A stretch of 64,000 nt of DNA from Nannobrachium achirus. Lineage: Eukaryota; Chordata; Actinopteri; Myctophiformes; Myctophidae. Positions within the stretch are counted from its first letter, which is position 1. Each line of letters begins with the position of its first letter. The notes beneath the pieces were generated by a model. It was given only the letters and a program-made list of their open reading frames with translations, had not been told where the DNA came from and ran no database searches. This document shows, in pieces, positions 1 to 23,269 of the stretch. The translations under genes and the position numbers were made by a program. The stretch covers positions 22,176,533-22,240,532 of the forward strand of contig OY997641.1 of NCBI GenBank assembly GCA_963921795.1. The letters are read 5' to 3'.

Positions 1-359
1 GGAATACACTGAAGTATCGACCAGATAAATAACTATCATGTAATATAGGAAACGAGACAGTAGTCTCAGCAGCCAGTGTCTCTCTGGATTCAGGGAGAGA
101 GCAGTGTGTGATTGAGATATATTATCTATAGTAACCCTGCCCCAAAGGACAAATGGCCGGCTCGGAGTCGGACATTAGTCCTTGAAATGACAGAGAATCT
201 CATCTAGATACAGGGAGCGGTTAGTCAGCTCTCAGTAACTGTTTAGGTACCATAAAACATACGGAATATCACTATTATACCACTGTGTACCGCCAACAGA
301 AAGTTTACCAAAAATGGAATACATGCATGTAATTTAGATAGCATTTATTATGTGTTTGC

Positions 360-470
360 TTTGATGTATTGATGTTGATGTACTGATGTACCGACCTTGC
401 TTATTTTAAATCGCTCTGGATTAAGAGCGTCTGCTAAATGCCTAATTTGTAAATTGAATAATAATAATAA
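360..470 (+). repeat. SINE/LINE 3' tail fragment plus (AAT)n
   Basis: Contains TCGCTCTGGATTAAGAGCG followed by TCTGCTAAATGC and an (AAT)n run. This is the tail shared by fish L2-type LINEs and the SINEs that use them. A second copy in the opposite orientation is at 3350-3440, with the same flanking ATCAACATCAATACAT text. Lies in the kdelr2 intron or 3' side; the first 640 bp otherwise show no coding signal. Confidence 0.55.
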
Positions 471-732
471 TAATATGTATTATATATGTTTTATTATTAC
501 GTTTTCTCTTATGGGAGTATGGCACAAAATACTTTCAGATGTTATCCGCAGGCCAAAACAAATCAATATGGGGATCCTATGCCATTAAAATGTTTGAGAA
601 CCACAGCTATGACCAGCTTTGACTCCAGGACATTGACATCACAGTGTGTTCAATCACAGTAATGGGGACAAGTTTGCAGTACTTTTTCATTGGTCAAGAA
701 GACTAAGAGTTGAGATGCAGCACATCCTTTAC

Positions 733-2300
733 CTTCATGCTTGTGTTGTACAGAGAGATGAAGGAGGTGAGGAGATCCAGGTAGCGAGTGGTGAAGACCA
801 AAGCAAACAGGATCTGGCTTTTTCCAGAGATACCTGGAACAGAGAAATATACATTTTCAAATGAGACGGTGGGATTAGCTTCTAAAAAAAACAGCAGTTA
901 GATAGACAAACCTTTATTGATCCCCAACACTGGTATCTCATTTGATCACAGACTAAGACCAATTATTTCTCTCCTCAATCATGTCTCCTCCTTACTGACC
1001 CTTGTTGGAAGGTGCAAATGAATATTCCCAAGACGCTCTGCAATCTCCATATTCTCCCTCAACAAACAGGTTTGTGTGGAGTATGTCAGTATGGTATTAT
1101 GTTGGTACTAGTTTGTTTGTACTCCAATTGTTTAAACAGATGTTGAATGAGTATGGCAGTCTGTCGGGGGATTAGCCTATTCGTTAAACCACCTTATCAC
1201 AGCAGAGTCAAACATTTTACGCTAAACTCGCTACTGTGATGGTCCATCACATATAGCATCACAAATCACAAGTATAGACCTTAGAGCTGGCATATAGCCG
1301 TGTTATTACTGCTGTACATGGGGCTTGATGCATATTAGCTTTGATGGAAAGAGCAGATGCCAGTGTGCTCTTGCAGAAGTCTATTTACATGCTCTGACAA
1401 GCCAGCAAATGCCTTTATCTGGCACTGCAGCAGAAATTCATATTGGACATTCGGACTTTGCACTACAACTAACTGCATGTTCAGAATAGAATCGGACGAA
1501 CATAAAGGACAAGATAAGAGCCCTGAGATCATGACTGATGTTGACCTCCAGTGGTGTGTTTTAGTTTTATACAATGGAATTCATCAGGCACGACTTCAGG
1601 CACATTCTTGACCTCAGAGATCTCGAAAGTGTGATGATGTGCGTGAAGCCATTTTTATTTCAGCTCTACTAAACAGAAACATTTGAAAGAGATACAGATA
1701 TGTTAACGGGGCATTACTGTGAGTGTATGCATAAATATTTATGAAATGAGCTTTAGCTACTTCCCTAGCACTTTCTAGAACGCCACGTCAGAGGCCAGAC
1801 CCAACAAGTCAAACAGACGAAATGAACGGAGTGCCGATATGAGGAGTGAGTGATGATGTCAGACAGTTAAGTTAAAGTATAACATTAGTGCTTTAATTAA
1901 TACGTCATCATCATCTGGTTATTAACACGGTGTCACAACTGTTACTACTGTCATGTATTCTCGCAGCGCTCACATTGGCCACCGGTTCGCATGAACGAAT
2001 GAATGAACGGAGGAAAGAACGTACGAACGATTGCTAAAAATCTCAGTCAGTCAAACTAGCTACGATGCTAACTATAGCTGTATGGGTTTTAAAAGATCCC
2101 ACGCCACGTTAACACACACACACCACAGTCCACATAACTTATAACAGCTACAGGGCTATGATGACGCCTCGTATATAATAGAGCTAATAATAACCTAAAT
2201 GATCTTTACCTGCACACGACCTGCTCTTCCATATTTTGAGCAACAGGATGATGATAGCAGCGAGATGAGACAGGTCTCCAGTGAGTCTGAACACGTTCAT
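733..2300 (-). CDS. kdelr2: KDEL receptor (ER protein retention receptor), exons 1-2, 3' part off window
   Basis: Seven-helix Golgi/ER receptor that returns soluble KDEL-ending proteins to the ER in COPI vesicles. Two coding exons are visible on the minus strand. Exon 1 is 2300-2210 (91 nt, donor GTAAAG) and begins [15 protein letters not shown]. Exon 2 is 833-733 (101 nt, acceptor CAG, donor GTAAAG) and begins [19 protein letters not shown]. Together they give exactly 64 codons with matching phase (91+101=192). The text fits KDELR2 better than KDELR1 or KDELR3, notably the [11 protein letters not shown] and KSRSCAG stretches of helix 1. The start ATG is the only one in frame at the family N-terminus. 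Exons 3-5 are not found in positions 1-640 and should lie to the left. Intron 1 is about 1.4 kb with no other coding signal. Known from the family: housekeeping expression induced by ER stress. Paralogue letter (2a/2b) cannot be decided. Confidence 0.9.
840..2200. other. kdelr2 intron 1, no further features recognised
   Basis: Unique-looking intronic sequence without recognisable exons, RNA genes or long repeats. Short open frames near 1335-1611 on both strands overlap each other, have no splice signals and resemble no protein I know, so they are treated as chance. Confidence 0.5.
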
Positions 2301-2503
2301 CGTTGCGAAGCGGACAGAAACAAACAGCCGGCTTGTTGTGGATGGGGAATGAGCTGATGTCTTGGTGGGGATGAGTCTTCCAACTTCAACTTCTAGCTGT
2401 TAATGTCTTGTCCTGTTTTTTCCCCAGCAACTTTCTCTCGCAGCAGCAAGTAGCAGCAGCAGACCAGTGCGAGACATCAGATAGTAGCATCACATTGAAA
2501 ATA

Positions 2504-2567
2504 TGGCGAGTTGCAAGTCGACGTGGAAGGGGGCGTGACAGAACAAAAAGAAGGGATTCGATTGGAT
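2504..2567 (-). promoter_or_regulatory. putative kdelr2 proximal promoter: CCAAT box and UPRE-like ACGT site
   Basis: About 220-265 bp upstream of the kdelr2 ATG, on the gene's strand, there is a CCAAT box (ATCCAATCG, near 2557-2565), a GC box (ACGCCCCC, near 2530-2537) and an ACGT-core site. The last reads CGACGTGG on the plus strand at 2519-2526, one mismatch from the TGACGTGG bound by XBP1/ATF6. The CCAAT and CCACG are too far apart for a classical ERSE. KDEL receptors are known unfolded-protein-response targets, so the site is plausible. No TATA box is seen. Confidence 0.3.
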
Positions 2568-2750
2568 AAAGGTGGTGAGTGACAGGGTTGATGTAAACGC
2601 CTACAACGTGGATGGGAGGGGACAAAGTAAACATAATGTTTATTGTAATAAGTAAGTTGTAACTGTGTGATATTTTATAATATCTATGTGAGGACAAATT
2701 AAAATCTTGATCTGAACTCTCAGATTATATTTGTTGGTTTAATATGGTTT

Positions 2751-3187
2751 AAAGGGATATTTCACTTTCAAAAAAACTTTTGGTAATTTTATCGTCTAAT
2801 CAGGCTTTTATGAACACCCTGAACAGTTTTTAATTTGCTTGATTCAATATTTAGATATTTGATGTAAATGTTACCAGGCCCTCCAGGCACAGGGCCTCTC
2901 TCCACACACACACACCCATTTAACTTCAAACTTCATTTTAAATCATGATAGATTCATTAAAAACACCCATTATTTTGTTTTCTGGTGACTCATACTATCC
3001 TCCTAATATGTGAGCAGGCCATGTTTTTTCAATAACTTTTTTCATTTATTAAAACAAAAATGAAGAAAGTTATGGATAAAACACGGCCTGCTCACGTATT
3101 AGGAGGGTAGTATAAGTCACCAGAAAAAAAAATAATGGGTGTTTTTATTGAATCTATCATGGTTAAAATGAAGTTTGAAGTTACAAT

Positions 3188-3260
<73 letters not shown>

Positions 3261-3304
3261 AAAGCCAATAAGCTGTTTCCCTGTTGAAAGTGGAATATCC
3301 CTTT
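2751..3304. mobile_element. foldback (palindromic) non-autonomous DNA element
   Basis: Termini are inverted: AAAGGGATATTTCACTTTCAA at the left and TTGAAAGTGGAATATCCCTTT at the right. Inside, a second long inverted repeat runs from about 2905-3045 against about 3065-3195. It includes CCTAATATGTGAGCAGGCC against GGCCTGCTCACGTATTAGG, and TTAACTTCAAACTTCATTTT against its complement. The right arm carries an expanded (GT)n run and the left only a short (CA)5. No coding capacity. Family not identified. Confidence 0.7.
3190..3256. repeat. (GT)n microsatellite
   Basis: About 33 uninterrupted GT units inside the right arm of the foldback element; the opposite arm has only five CA units, so the array expanded after the element formed. 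Confidence 0.95.
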
Positions 3305-3349
3305 TAGGGTACATGGACAGAAAGTTGTGCTTGTAATGTCTTTATGGAC

Positions 3350-3445
3350 AATTTACAATTTCGGCTTTTAGCAGATGCTCTTAATCCAGAGGGATTTACA
3401 ATAGCAAGGTTAATCAATACATCAACATCAATACATGAAATGCAT
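3350..3445 (-). repeat. SINE/LINE tail fragment
   Basis: Reverse-oriented copy of the TCTGGATTAAGAGCATCTGC tail with the same flanking ATCAACATCAATAC text as the copy at 360-445. Confidence 0.5.
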
Positions 3446-4113
3446 CGAAATAGTAATCTAAGAAAAACGTAGGTAGACCAAGCACCTATTCAGTTAAAAC
3501 TTTATAAAAAAAGTAAAACAAAGAAACAAATAAGAAATGCTATCTATTACATGTATGTTCTTTGAGGGTAGGCAAATTATGGTAAATTTTGTCTATGGGC
3601 TAAGGCGGAAGCTAGGGATTGAGTCTGTCGTTCTAAGTGCAAGGGTCGTTGTCTTGGTTTTTTTAGCGAGGATTCTGAATCTGTTGGCACCCCTGTGTTA
3701 GCTGATCTGAGTGAACAGGTGAGGTTGTAGCGTTCAATCAGGCTTTGCCATGGACCCTGCAGGAGGATAGTACCTCAGGGTACCTCGTTTTTCATCAGTT
3801 TATTATACAGTTATACCGCTCTGGTTCTTAGCAGGGGTTTTTGGAGACCACCAGGGGTCCAAATGGACCCTTACGGGGCCCTAACCCAGAGTGTACACAT
3901 GGAAACAAATGGGCAAATTAACATTTTGAGTTAAATGAATACAAAGTGAAATTTACTTGGTGGATTTTACAGTGTACATTAAAGGGGTCTGAGAGATTTA
4001 AAGAAAATGGGAGTCTGTGGCGAGTGTGGCCTATAATGAATATCAAACTGGAGGATATTGAAATTAAAAAGGTTGAGACCACAGCTGTGCTGTATACATA
4101 CATGTATCACTAT

Positions 4114-4615
4114 TAGGGGTGTAACGATATAGTAACTGTATCGAAATATAGTTTTTAACTTTGTATCATTTTATTTTGTATCGTATCGAATCGGCAGTGC
4201 AAAGAATCGATTGTATCGATACTACCTACTTGTGCATTGTATTTAGCATTTTTAAGAAGACAAAATGAAAAGGAGTGGTTTAATTACACTTGTCTATCGA
4301 TAAATGTGTGTAATCTCTGGGTTCATGTCAAGGTGCGGGTTTGTCAATATAAAATGTCCATGTATTTGGCAGATAATCACTGTGTTTACTTATTTATATC
4401 CATAATGATACATGTTTCCCTTAAAAACCTGCACTATCCACACCTTTCAAACAGATTTAATTTCTTTGCTAAATAGTTACTATATCGATTTTAAATCATT
4501 GAATCGAATCGTATCGTATCACCATGAATGAAGCAATATCGTCCATGTATCGTATCGTCAACCATGTATCGTGATATGTATCGAATTGCTGTTAAAATGT
4601 ATCGTTACACCCCTA
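4114..4615. mobile_element. hAT-like MITE with perfect 8-bp target duplication
   Basis: Inverted termini TAGGGGTGTAACGATA and TATCGTTACACCCCTA. The 8-bp sequence ATCACTAT occurs immediately outside both ends (4106-4113 and 4616-4623), the duplication length made by hAT transposases. The interior is rich in GTATCGTATCG-type subterminal repeats, typical of transposase binding sites. No transposase frame, so it is non-autonomous. Confidence 0.88.
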
Positions 4616-4944
4616 ATCACTATGGTCTCTGACCATAGCCCAGGGGATGGAAGATTTGATATAATGTTCAGTTCATTGCCCAGCCTTTCATCATAGCATC
4701 AGGAATTACAAAGACAGAGATAACATTTTCATGTAACAAAAGTTGCTATGCAATCCGACACAAAAATAAATCTCCTGTATTCTGACAGTCCAATGTTGAC
4801 AGGCCTGGTTACAATACATGTCAATGCAATCAGTCACAGTACATGTCACAGAAGCAATAAGAAGGAAGTGACTGTTTTTAGGGAAGTTCAGGATGCTGCA
4901 TGACTTCCTAATTGTTGACTATAGAAAGCTCTACGCAAGGAGTC

Positions 4945-7900
4945 ATGAGATCATTCACATTCTCTCATACTGCAATGAGCTGCTCTGTTTGGCTTCTTCT
5001 CTCACTCAGCTGCCTCCAAACAGCAGGTAAGATAGGTATCTTATATCTTATAGGCTACTGTGAGTGTGAGCTCACACCCATAGTCCAGCTATTATTACTT
5101 TTCTAATTAAAGTACCTAATTATTTATAATGTAAAGCTGGTATAGTAACATTTTGGTTAGACAATTGAACTTTGTGTTTGAGAGAAATGTGTTCATTTGT
5201 ACATTAACTCAGAGTGAACACATTTTACAGTGTGAATATACTATCTCTGTTCATTAGTTCCAGGCAGGGCGCTGAACACAGAGAGGTGCCAGTCACTGGA
5301 ACAGCCAGATAAGATGTGGCGGAACAGTGGACAATCTGTTTCTCTTCCTTGCAAGTTCAGTTCAGCCTGTCAAAGTGCTGGCTTTCAATACCAGTGGTTT
5401 GTTTTCAAACAACACTCCCATTATCAACTCCACTTGACTACCAGTACTACCAGTACTCCCAAGTACAGACTGGACGGAGCATCACTAAACATCAAGTCGC
5501 TTAATATCAATGAAAGTGGGATATACCAGTAAGACTCCCTAATCGGGAGATAAGCGACCGTTGGTCGCTTATCTCCATAAATAGAGCAAAAATATGTTTT
5601 TCCAAAATCTTCCTGATCCATGTTGTTGACATGAGTGTAGACATACTGTGTAGTGATTTTCGTGATTTTAGGGCAAAATCTGAATCGGCCTCATGGTGGC
5701 GCTAGAGGGCCATGTGAGAAATGAGGGGTGGGGTCTCCTCGCCGCCAAGGCGGACGAATAGGTACCGGCCCCGGCTCTCCCGGTCGCTCCTAGCCCGAGT
5801 TACGGCATTTTATGTGAGCTGCAGTGGCAGGGGGTCCTCCACTGGGGGCGCCACCACTTTTGCATCCGTTCTGGAGCACCAGGAGTGGGTGGTCCCCGGG
5901 AATGCCCCGTGAGCAGCCCCGTTGGGGTGGTCATTTGGTCATTTTTGCACATTTGGTAATTTTTTACACCTGGGGGTCCCCCAGGGACCTGGGGGTCCCC
6001 GAAACTCCGGGGGTCCTTGGAGGTTGTAGTTTGGCAGGCAAGGAGTGTGTGTGCAAAATCTGGCATGGATCGGGGCAACGGTTGCAGAGATATGAGCAGG
6101 GCAAAAGTGTGACGTGTGACGTGTGACAGAGGGAGTGACGGAGTGACGGAGGGACAGCCGGTGGAGGTTTGGATAGTGTGCAAGTAACTGCGACCTACGG
6201 TCGCAATTACTGTGTTGCTGTGCTCAATGGAAAACATGAACCAGGAGCACAGATGATAGGATCGGGCACTACTCTAACAGTGAGGGGTAAGGGAATCTAT
6301 TGTGCTTCACAAAGAATGCAAAAGAAAAAACAACAGTTAAAACTGAACACAAAAAAAAAGAAAGAAAGAAGGAAAAGAACAATCATTGCATTGCATTTAA
6401 TTTTAATATTTAAATAGATCAGTAGATTTCAAGCATATTAAATATAAATAACTCAGTAACAACAATGTGTAACTAAAAATAATTAAAACTTTGACAGGTA
6501 AGCTTAAATAATCATGGTCATAGACCACACCTGACATACAGTATGTACTCGCACGCACACGCATGCACTCATTTATAATTAATTCAAGTAAACAAAACAT
6601 TTATTGCCAAAAAAAGGTATACGCTTCTGTAACATTTTTACTTCAAAGTAAAATCCTCAGTGTTAATTTAACTGAGTGTCAAAAGACTAGCATGAGAAAG
6701 TGTTATGTGAATGTTTTATATTTATCTAATAGTGTTCTTGTCCTTTGCTTTCAGAAGGTATGCCAATGGTAATATCCATGTCAGTATGGCTACCGTTTGC
6801 CCTCTTGACCGTCTACAGCCTTGCCGTAATCATACTTATTTTTCATAAGAAGGTAAACTACAATTTATGTTTCTTGGATGTTATATGGCTTTTTCGAGAT
6901 CTGCCACTGTAATTCATATTCAAACGAGACCTTCCAAATGTGAAATTATGGAAAACAGCCAATCTACTGCATGAATAAACTTGTGGTTGAAGATAACCTG
7001 TCCTCCATATTTCAGAATGGCCATGTCATATGTAGTAGAGGGTCAGGAAGAACAGTTCCCCAGGTTTGTGGTTTTACGCTTGTTTGTAACTTTGCTTTTT
7101 ACCAAACTGTGGAAAACCCACGGAAGAAAAGAAAAAAGAGGAAGATCAAGTCTCTAAAAATCACTATTAGAAATGAATATTCTTTGTGGCATGAATGACA
7201 GAATTTATTAAGTATCATTATTTCTTAAAAAAAAAACTTCAAGGTGGAGTGTTTAATAACTAATTGATAATGTCCTATTAATACAGCATGATTCAACAAC
7301 CAGAATGCAGTTCCGTGCAGTGATGCAAGAGTTCAGCAGAAGGAACTTACGGCGTACCCGCCATCAAAAGGACAAGAAGAGCAAGGTGAAATGACAAGCA
7401 GGGGCGTCACAAGGGGTAGGAAAGTGGGACTGAGTTACCAGGGCCCAAGTTGGAGGGGCCCTAGTAACTTTAGCTATTGAAAAATAGCAGATATATAGAT
7501 CTGCTATTTTTGAAAAGTCGTGAAAATGTGCGCAAATCTTTGAATACCGGTATATGTATTTTTTAAGTGAACATTTGTAACTCAAATTTTGCTTCTGGGG
7601 GAGTCCCTGGAACTAAATATTTTGAGATGGGGGGGGTCCTTCACATGAAAAAGTTTGAGCATCACTGACATGGAAACATAGGTTTCTTGGCACATATTTT
7701 CCCGATTTTTCAAAAATAGCAGATCTACAAGCTCGCAGCGCGGCACCAAGTGCCGCGCTGCGAGCTTGTATATCTGCTATTTTTCAATAGTTAACATTCA
7801 TGGGGGGCCCGCAGTGAATCCTTGTACCCAGGGCCCAGAATTTGGTGTGACGCCCCTGATGACAAGCACAAACGTTATTACGGAATGCAGTGGTTTCCCT

Positions 7901-8068
7901 CTAAGAAACTTCTCTGTAGCAATGTCTGTTTACTTTCTCAGTGAACTTGCAATGTCTAAACAGTTTACCATTTTAGTATATGATAACTAATTACAACTAA
8001 ATAACTTATTACAGGCAGAAGAGCCACAGTCAAACTCTCCGACTGATGACATCTATCAAAACCTGTAA
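4945..8068 (+). CDS. igsf6: IGSF6-like single V-domain membrane receptor, V exon interrupted by a repeat insertion
   Basis: Surface receptor of the immunoglobulin superfamily, expressed on myeloid/dendritic cells in mammals; ligand unknown to me. Six exons with consistent phases: 4945-5026 (signal peptide ending SLSCLQTA), 5258-5529 plus 6211-6286 (V domain), 6755-6852 (transmembrane), 7016-7063, 7287-7385 and 8015-8068 (cytoplasmic). The V domain shows SVSLPCKFSSAC, YQWFVF, NINESGIY and then CVAVLNG, ending in a J-like GSGTTLTVR. The membrane segment is WLPFALLTVYSLAVIILIF. The tail has MQEFSRRNLRR and ends DDIYQNL, a possible tyrosine signalling motif. Without the insert the CDS is 729 nt (242 aa), close to mammalian IGSF6 in length, exon number and GGGTTL-type J motif. 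The insert at 5530-6210 adds an in-frame TAA at 5530, directly before the second disulphide cysteine (codon 6211). The gene is therefore broken unless the insert is spliced out. A NITR-type receptor is an alternative, but the lone V domain, length and neighbourhood favour IGSF6. Start at 4945; an in-frame ATG at 4975 would also leave a signal peptide. Confidence 0.72.
5530..6210 (+). mobile_element. hairpin-ended non-autonomous element inserted in the igsf6 V exon
   Basis: 681 bp separate codon CAG (5527-5529) from codon TGT (6211-6213). The left end carries two hairpins (CTCCCTAATCGGGAG, and GAGATAAGCGACC against GGTCGCTTATCTC). The right end is a hairpin (GTAACTGCGACC against GGTCGCAATTAC). 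The interior has TGATTTTCGTGATTTTAGGG, a GGTGGCGCTAGAGGGCC block, CTGGGGGTCCCC-type runs and a GTGACGGA minisatellite. A fuller copy is at 27420-28290 and a right-end fragment at 43499-43595. No protein-coding capacity recognised. The target duplication is unclear, because both left boundaries share ACCAGTAAG. Confidence 0.8.
7399..7858 (+). mobile_element. CAGGGGCGTCAC-ended hAT-like element carrying two palindromic cores
   Basis: Starts CAGGGGCGTCAC, ends GTGACGCCCCTG, and is flanked by a perfect 8-bp duplication ATGACAAG (7391-7398, 7859-7866). Hairpins of the AAAATAGCAGAT type sit near each end (7482-7514 and 7711-7788). The middle reads TTGTAACTCAAATTTTGCTTCTGGGGG and GTCCTTCACATGAAAAAG. 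It begins 13 bp past the donor of igsf6 exon 5. Relatives: 48607-49175, 52706-53303 and, without the outer termini, 19650-20180, 58868-59345 and 61240-61735. Confidence 0.88.
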
Positions 8069-8147
8069 CTGCCAAGCAAGAATATAGGATGACATTCCTA
8101 ATTCTTGGCCAATGTGTGAAGACATACAGTACGTTAAACAGGATTCA

Positions 8148-8153
8148 AATAAA
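8148..8153 (+). terminator. igsf6 polyadenylation signal
   Basis: AATAAA 80 bp after the igsf6 stop codon. Confidence 0.6.
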
Positions 8154-8220
8154 CTGAGACGTTAATGTCTTATTGTTAGATCTTCTTGTCAGACAGTTGA
8201 CCAAGTTATTTTTATATGCC

Positions 8221-8222
8221 GT

Positions 8223-8255
<33 letters not shown>

Positions 8256-8290
8256 TGTGTGTGTGTGCGTGTGCGTGTGTGTGTGTGTGT
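8221..8290. repeat. interrupted (GT)n microsatellite
   Basis: GT run broken by GAGAGAGA and GTGC units, in the 3' flank between igsf6 and the convergent MFS gene. Confidence 0.9.
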
Positions 8291-8425
8291 TTTCCCCAGT
8301 GTATACTAACACCATATAAATATATACACACTGTACGGTATATGTATACAGTAAATACGTAGATATGTGTGTAATATAAACGTACATGGTTTGTGTAATA
8401 AAACAGTATAAAAACATCTGGTCCC

Positions 8426-8431
8426 TTTATT
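8426..8431 (-). terminator. possible polyadenylation signal of the MFS gene
   Basis: TTTATT on the plus strand reads AATAAA on the minus strand, about 780 bp beyond the stop codon of the convergent gene. Stretch 8440-9200 shows no other feature and is probably its 3' UTR. Confidence 0.4.
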
Positions 8432-9207
8432 GTAGTTAAAAAAGTATCATCACAAATGGCACATCAATTGCCATGACAGTTGAAAGGCACAATGGAAGTG
8501 CTTACAGTATTCTGTATGCACCCTAGAATAGTCCCAAAGAAAAAGAAATGGAAAACAAATTCCCTCTATATACAGTAATAGTGCAAAGTGCATCCCCCAT
8601 TATACTAGCTAGACGATCAGACATCTCTGCCTACTGATGTGTGTGGTGACATTTAAATTCAATGTAAGGGTTAAACAATAACTGCTTTGCAGAACCAAAG
8701 CAAAGACTTCATGGTGGTTCTTCATACTGGGACGGTTTGGTTTTCAAATCAGCAGACATAGGTTTGTTAGCAGCTGTTCTTGCCACTTGAACTTATAATT
8801 ACACAGACGTGTCAGTAGTCTGATATCTCTAATCGTTTAGCTATGTGAGACTACCATTATGCAAACGACCACACTTTAAAGTGGCAATCAGACTTTCACA
8901 ATCTGTCTGCTCGTTAAGACATCTTGGTGAGTCACACTTTTACAATCAAATCATCTACAGTAGTTCAGTTAGTGCACTGATTGTGAAGAGGCAGGACAGG
9001 ACGATGAGCAATTTCTCAGTAAAGAAAACTTTGGTTTTGATACCATTTCGTAAACCCTGGTAAAATATCACTTGACTGTTTTCACAAAGTGCTGTCCATC
9101 CTATCTTCGTGTTCAACACTAAACTGACAAACTCCCAACACCAAACCCAACAGAATCAGGATATCCATAAGGTTTCCTTGGAATGTTAGACTGACAGGTT
9201 GTCAAAG

Positions 9208-13560
<4,353 letters not shown>

Positions 13561-14020
13561 GTTTGGTGGTCCAATTCACGCCAACAGGTTACACCAAGTT
13601 ATGTAGGCTACTGGAAGATTTTTAACACCAAGCTTAAATCAGTGGAAACAGATAGAAGTAAGTAGACAGTAGTAGTGAAATACAGTGGTGTGCATTTAGC
13701 AGACTCTCTTGATCCAGAGCGACTCAATACATCAACATCAATACAAAGTCAATATTGTACTTTTTACTCCACTACATTTATTTGAGAACTTCTAGTTACT
13801 TTGCAGATATAAATTAGAATATTATAAAACATACATAAACCACTTTAGCCCTTTATACCTAGGCATTTTGTACTTTCGTACTTTAAGTACATTTTGAATT
13901 CCCGGATTTGACTAGTCTGTTGCAGCATTGATACTTTTACTTGAGTAAAAGAATGGGAATACTTTTTCCACCACTATAGTGAAATAGAAGTACCAAAATG
14001 TAAGTAGGCTATATGCATAG

Positions 14021-14118
14021 GCCCATTATCCCTAGAATGTCTGTGATCTTAATAATATTTCAAATATTAGACAAAGTCTTATACTTATGTAAGATCACAG
14101 ACATTCCAGGGATAATTG
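14021..14118. repeat. imperfect inverted repeat upstream of mfsd13al
   Basis: ATTATCCCTAGAATGTCTG followed by TGATCTTA pairs with TAAGATCACAGACATTCC followed by AGGGATAAT, about 27-nt arms around a 40-nt loop. Could be a short MITE remnant. The rest of 13570-15060 shows a SINE-tail fragment (13688-13745) and no gene. Confidence 0.6.
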
Positions 14119-15094
14119 TACATCAACACAACAACAGTCGCGTACTTCCAGCTGTTGCATCTTCCGCGTCGGTTCATTTCGCACATTAATTTGCACGTAA
14201 ATGACAATAGCATAACCACATAAGACCTCGACGACTGCTGTCACAAATCAGGTTTTAAATGTGTAATAACTTACAATAATCCCGGTCTGACATCAATTAA
14301 ATGCAGCGCCGCGTCCAGTCAAACTCCATTCCTCTGTATGCGGAAATAGGCGGGGCTACTGTAGACATGACATAAACATTGGTCAATTGGATCAGTTAAC
14401 TTTGCCAGGTTACATATCCGCTCATCAGCGGATACGGAATAGACCTGTGTGCGTTCACGTATGTGTGAGTGTGGAAATGAACGGATACAGCTGTGGAGAA
14501 GGGCGGGTCCTAGACCGGATGCCACTGGTTGAACGTGCAATAAAACCAGGCTTTTTATTAAGAATTTGAAATATTTAATGATCTCCCTGGCTTGTGTAAC
14601 TATGGAAGACTTATTTTTTTCTTTTTGAATTATTTAATTATTTATTTTCTATCATTTATGTATTATGTTATAATATTATTATGTTATAGATGACACCCTA
14701 AGTAAGATTCCTAAGGCTGTGGGAAAAGAACATAGGCTATGCATGCCCCTTAATGTATATATATATCTTTCATATATATTGTAACTCAGAGAGTGTAAAA
14801 ATTGAACCAATGTACCCGTTTAAAATTAAATTAACATTGATTTTACAATATAAATTGGGATCTCATATAAATGCCATTAAATGGGGGTCCGTAGCCTAGT
14901 AGACCTACATTAATGCATGTCAAACTGGGGATCCTTGAAATTAAATGTTTGGAGAATCACTGCTAGAGCCGTAAAAATCTTCTCTTATGGGGGTCCCCTG
15001 GCATATCTTTTCAAATTGGAGTGTCAATTTGGGGATCCTCAAAAAGTTTAGGACTGCCTAGAAATAAACAAAAACAAAACCTTTGTTCCGCCTA

Positions 15095-15355
15095 CTTCGC
15101 CGTGATTGGCTCAGAGTGTTTTGACTAGGTCATGTGGCTTGTCTGTTGGGAGGTTGACAGTATTTGCCACGTTGATGCAGAAGTAGTGAAGTGAACACAC
15201 TGCCGGAGGAGGATGAGAGTCACAGCATGAGCGTTATGCTGGGACTGGGAGGAGTGGGACGCCGCCGGGGACAACTAGTTCAACCAGTCTGTGGGTCCCG
15301 TTGTTTTAGTTCATGACGGCTGCGGTCTCCAGCGGGATCATCATAGATAATAACG
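15095..15355 (+). promoter_or_regulatory. cdr2 promoter and 5' UTR region
   Basis: Contains an inverted CCAAT box (GATTGGCTCAG, near 15103-15112) about 250 bp before the start codon and CpG-rich sequence (GGACGCCGCCGGGG, CCCGTTG). No TATA box. An upstream ATG at 15313 opens a short frame of about 25 codons that overlaps the main start in another frame. Confidence 0.4.
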
Positions 15356-23265
<7,910 letters not shown>

Positions 23266-23269
23266 ATTT

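Noticed and set aside
5721..6237. Open frames of 100-145 codons in the igsf6 insert, and a similar 134-codon frame at 27779-28183
   Set aside because: They lie on opposite strands in GC-rich repeat sequence, are interrupted differently in the two copies and resemble no protein.
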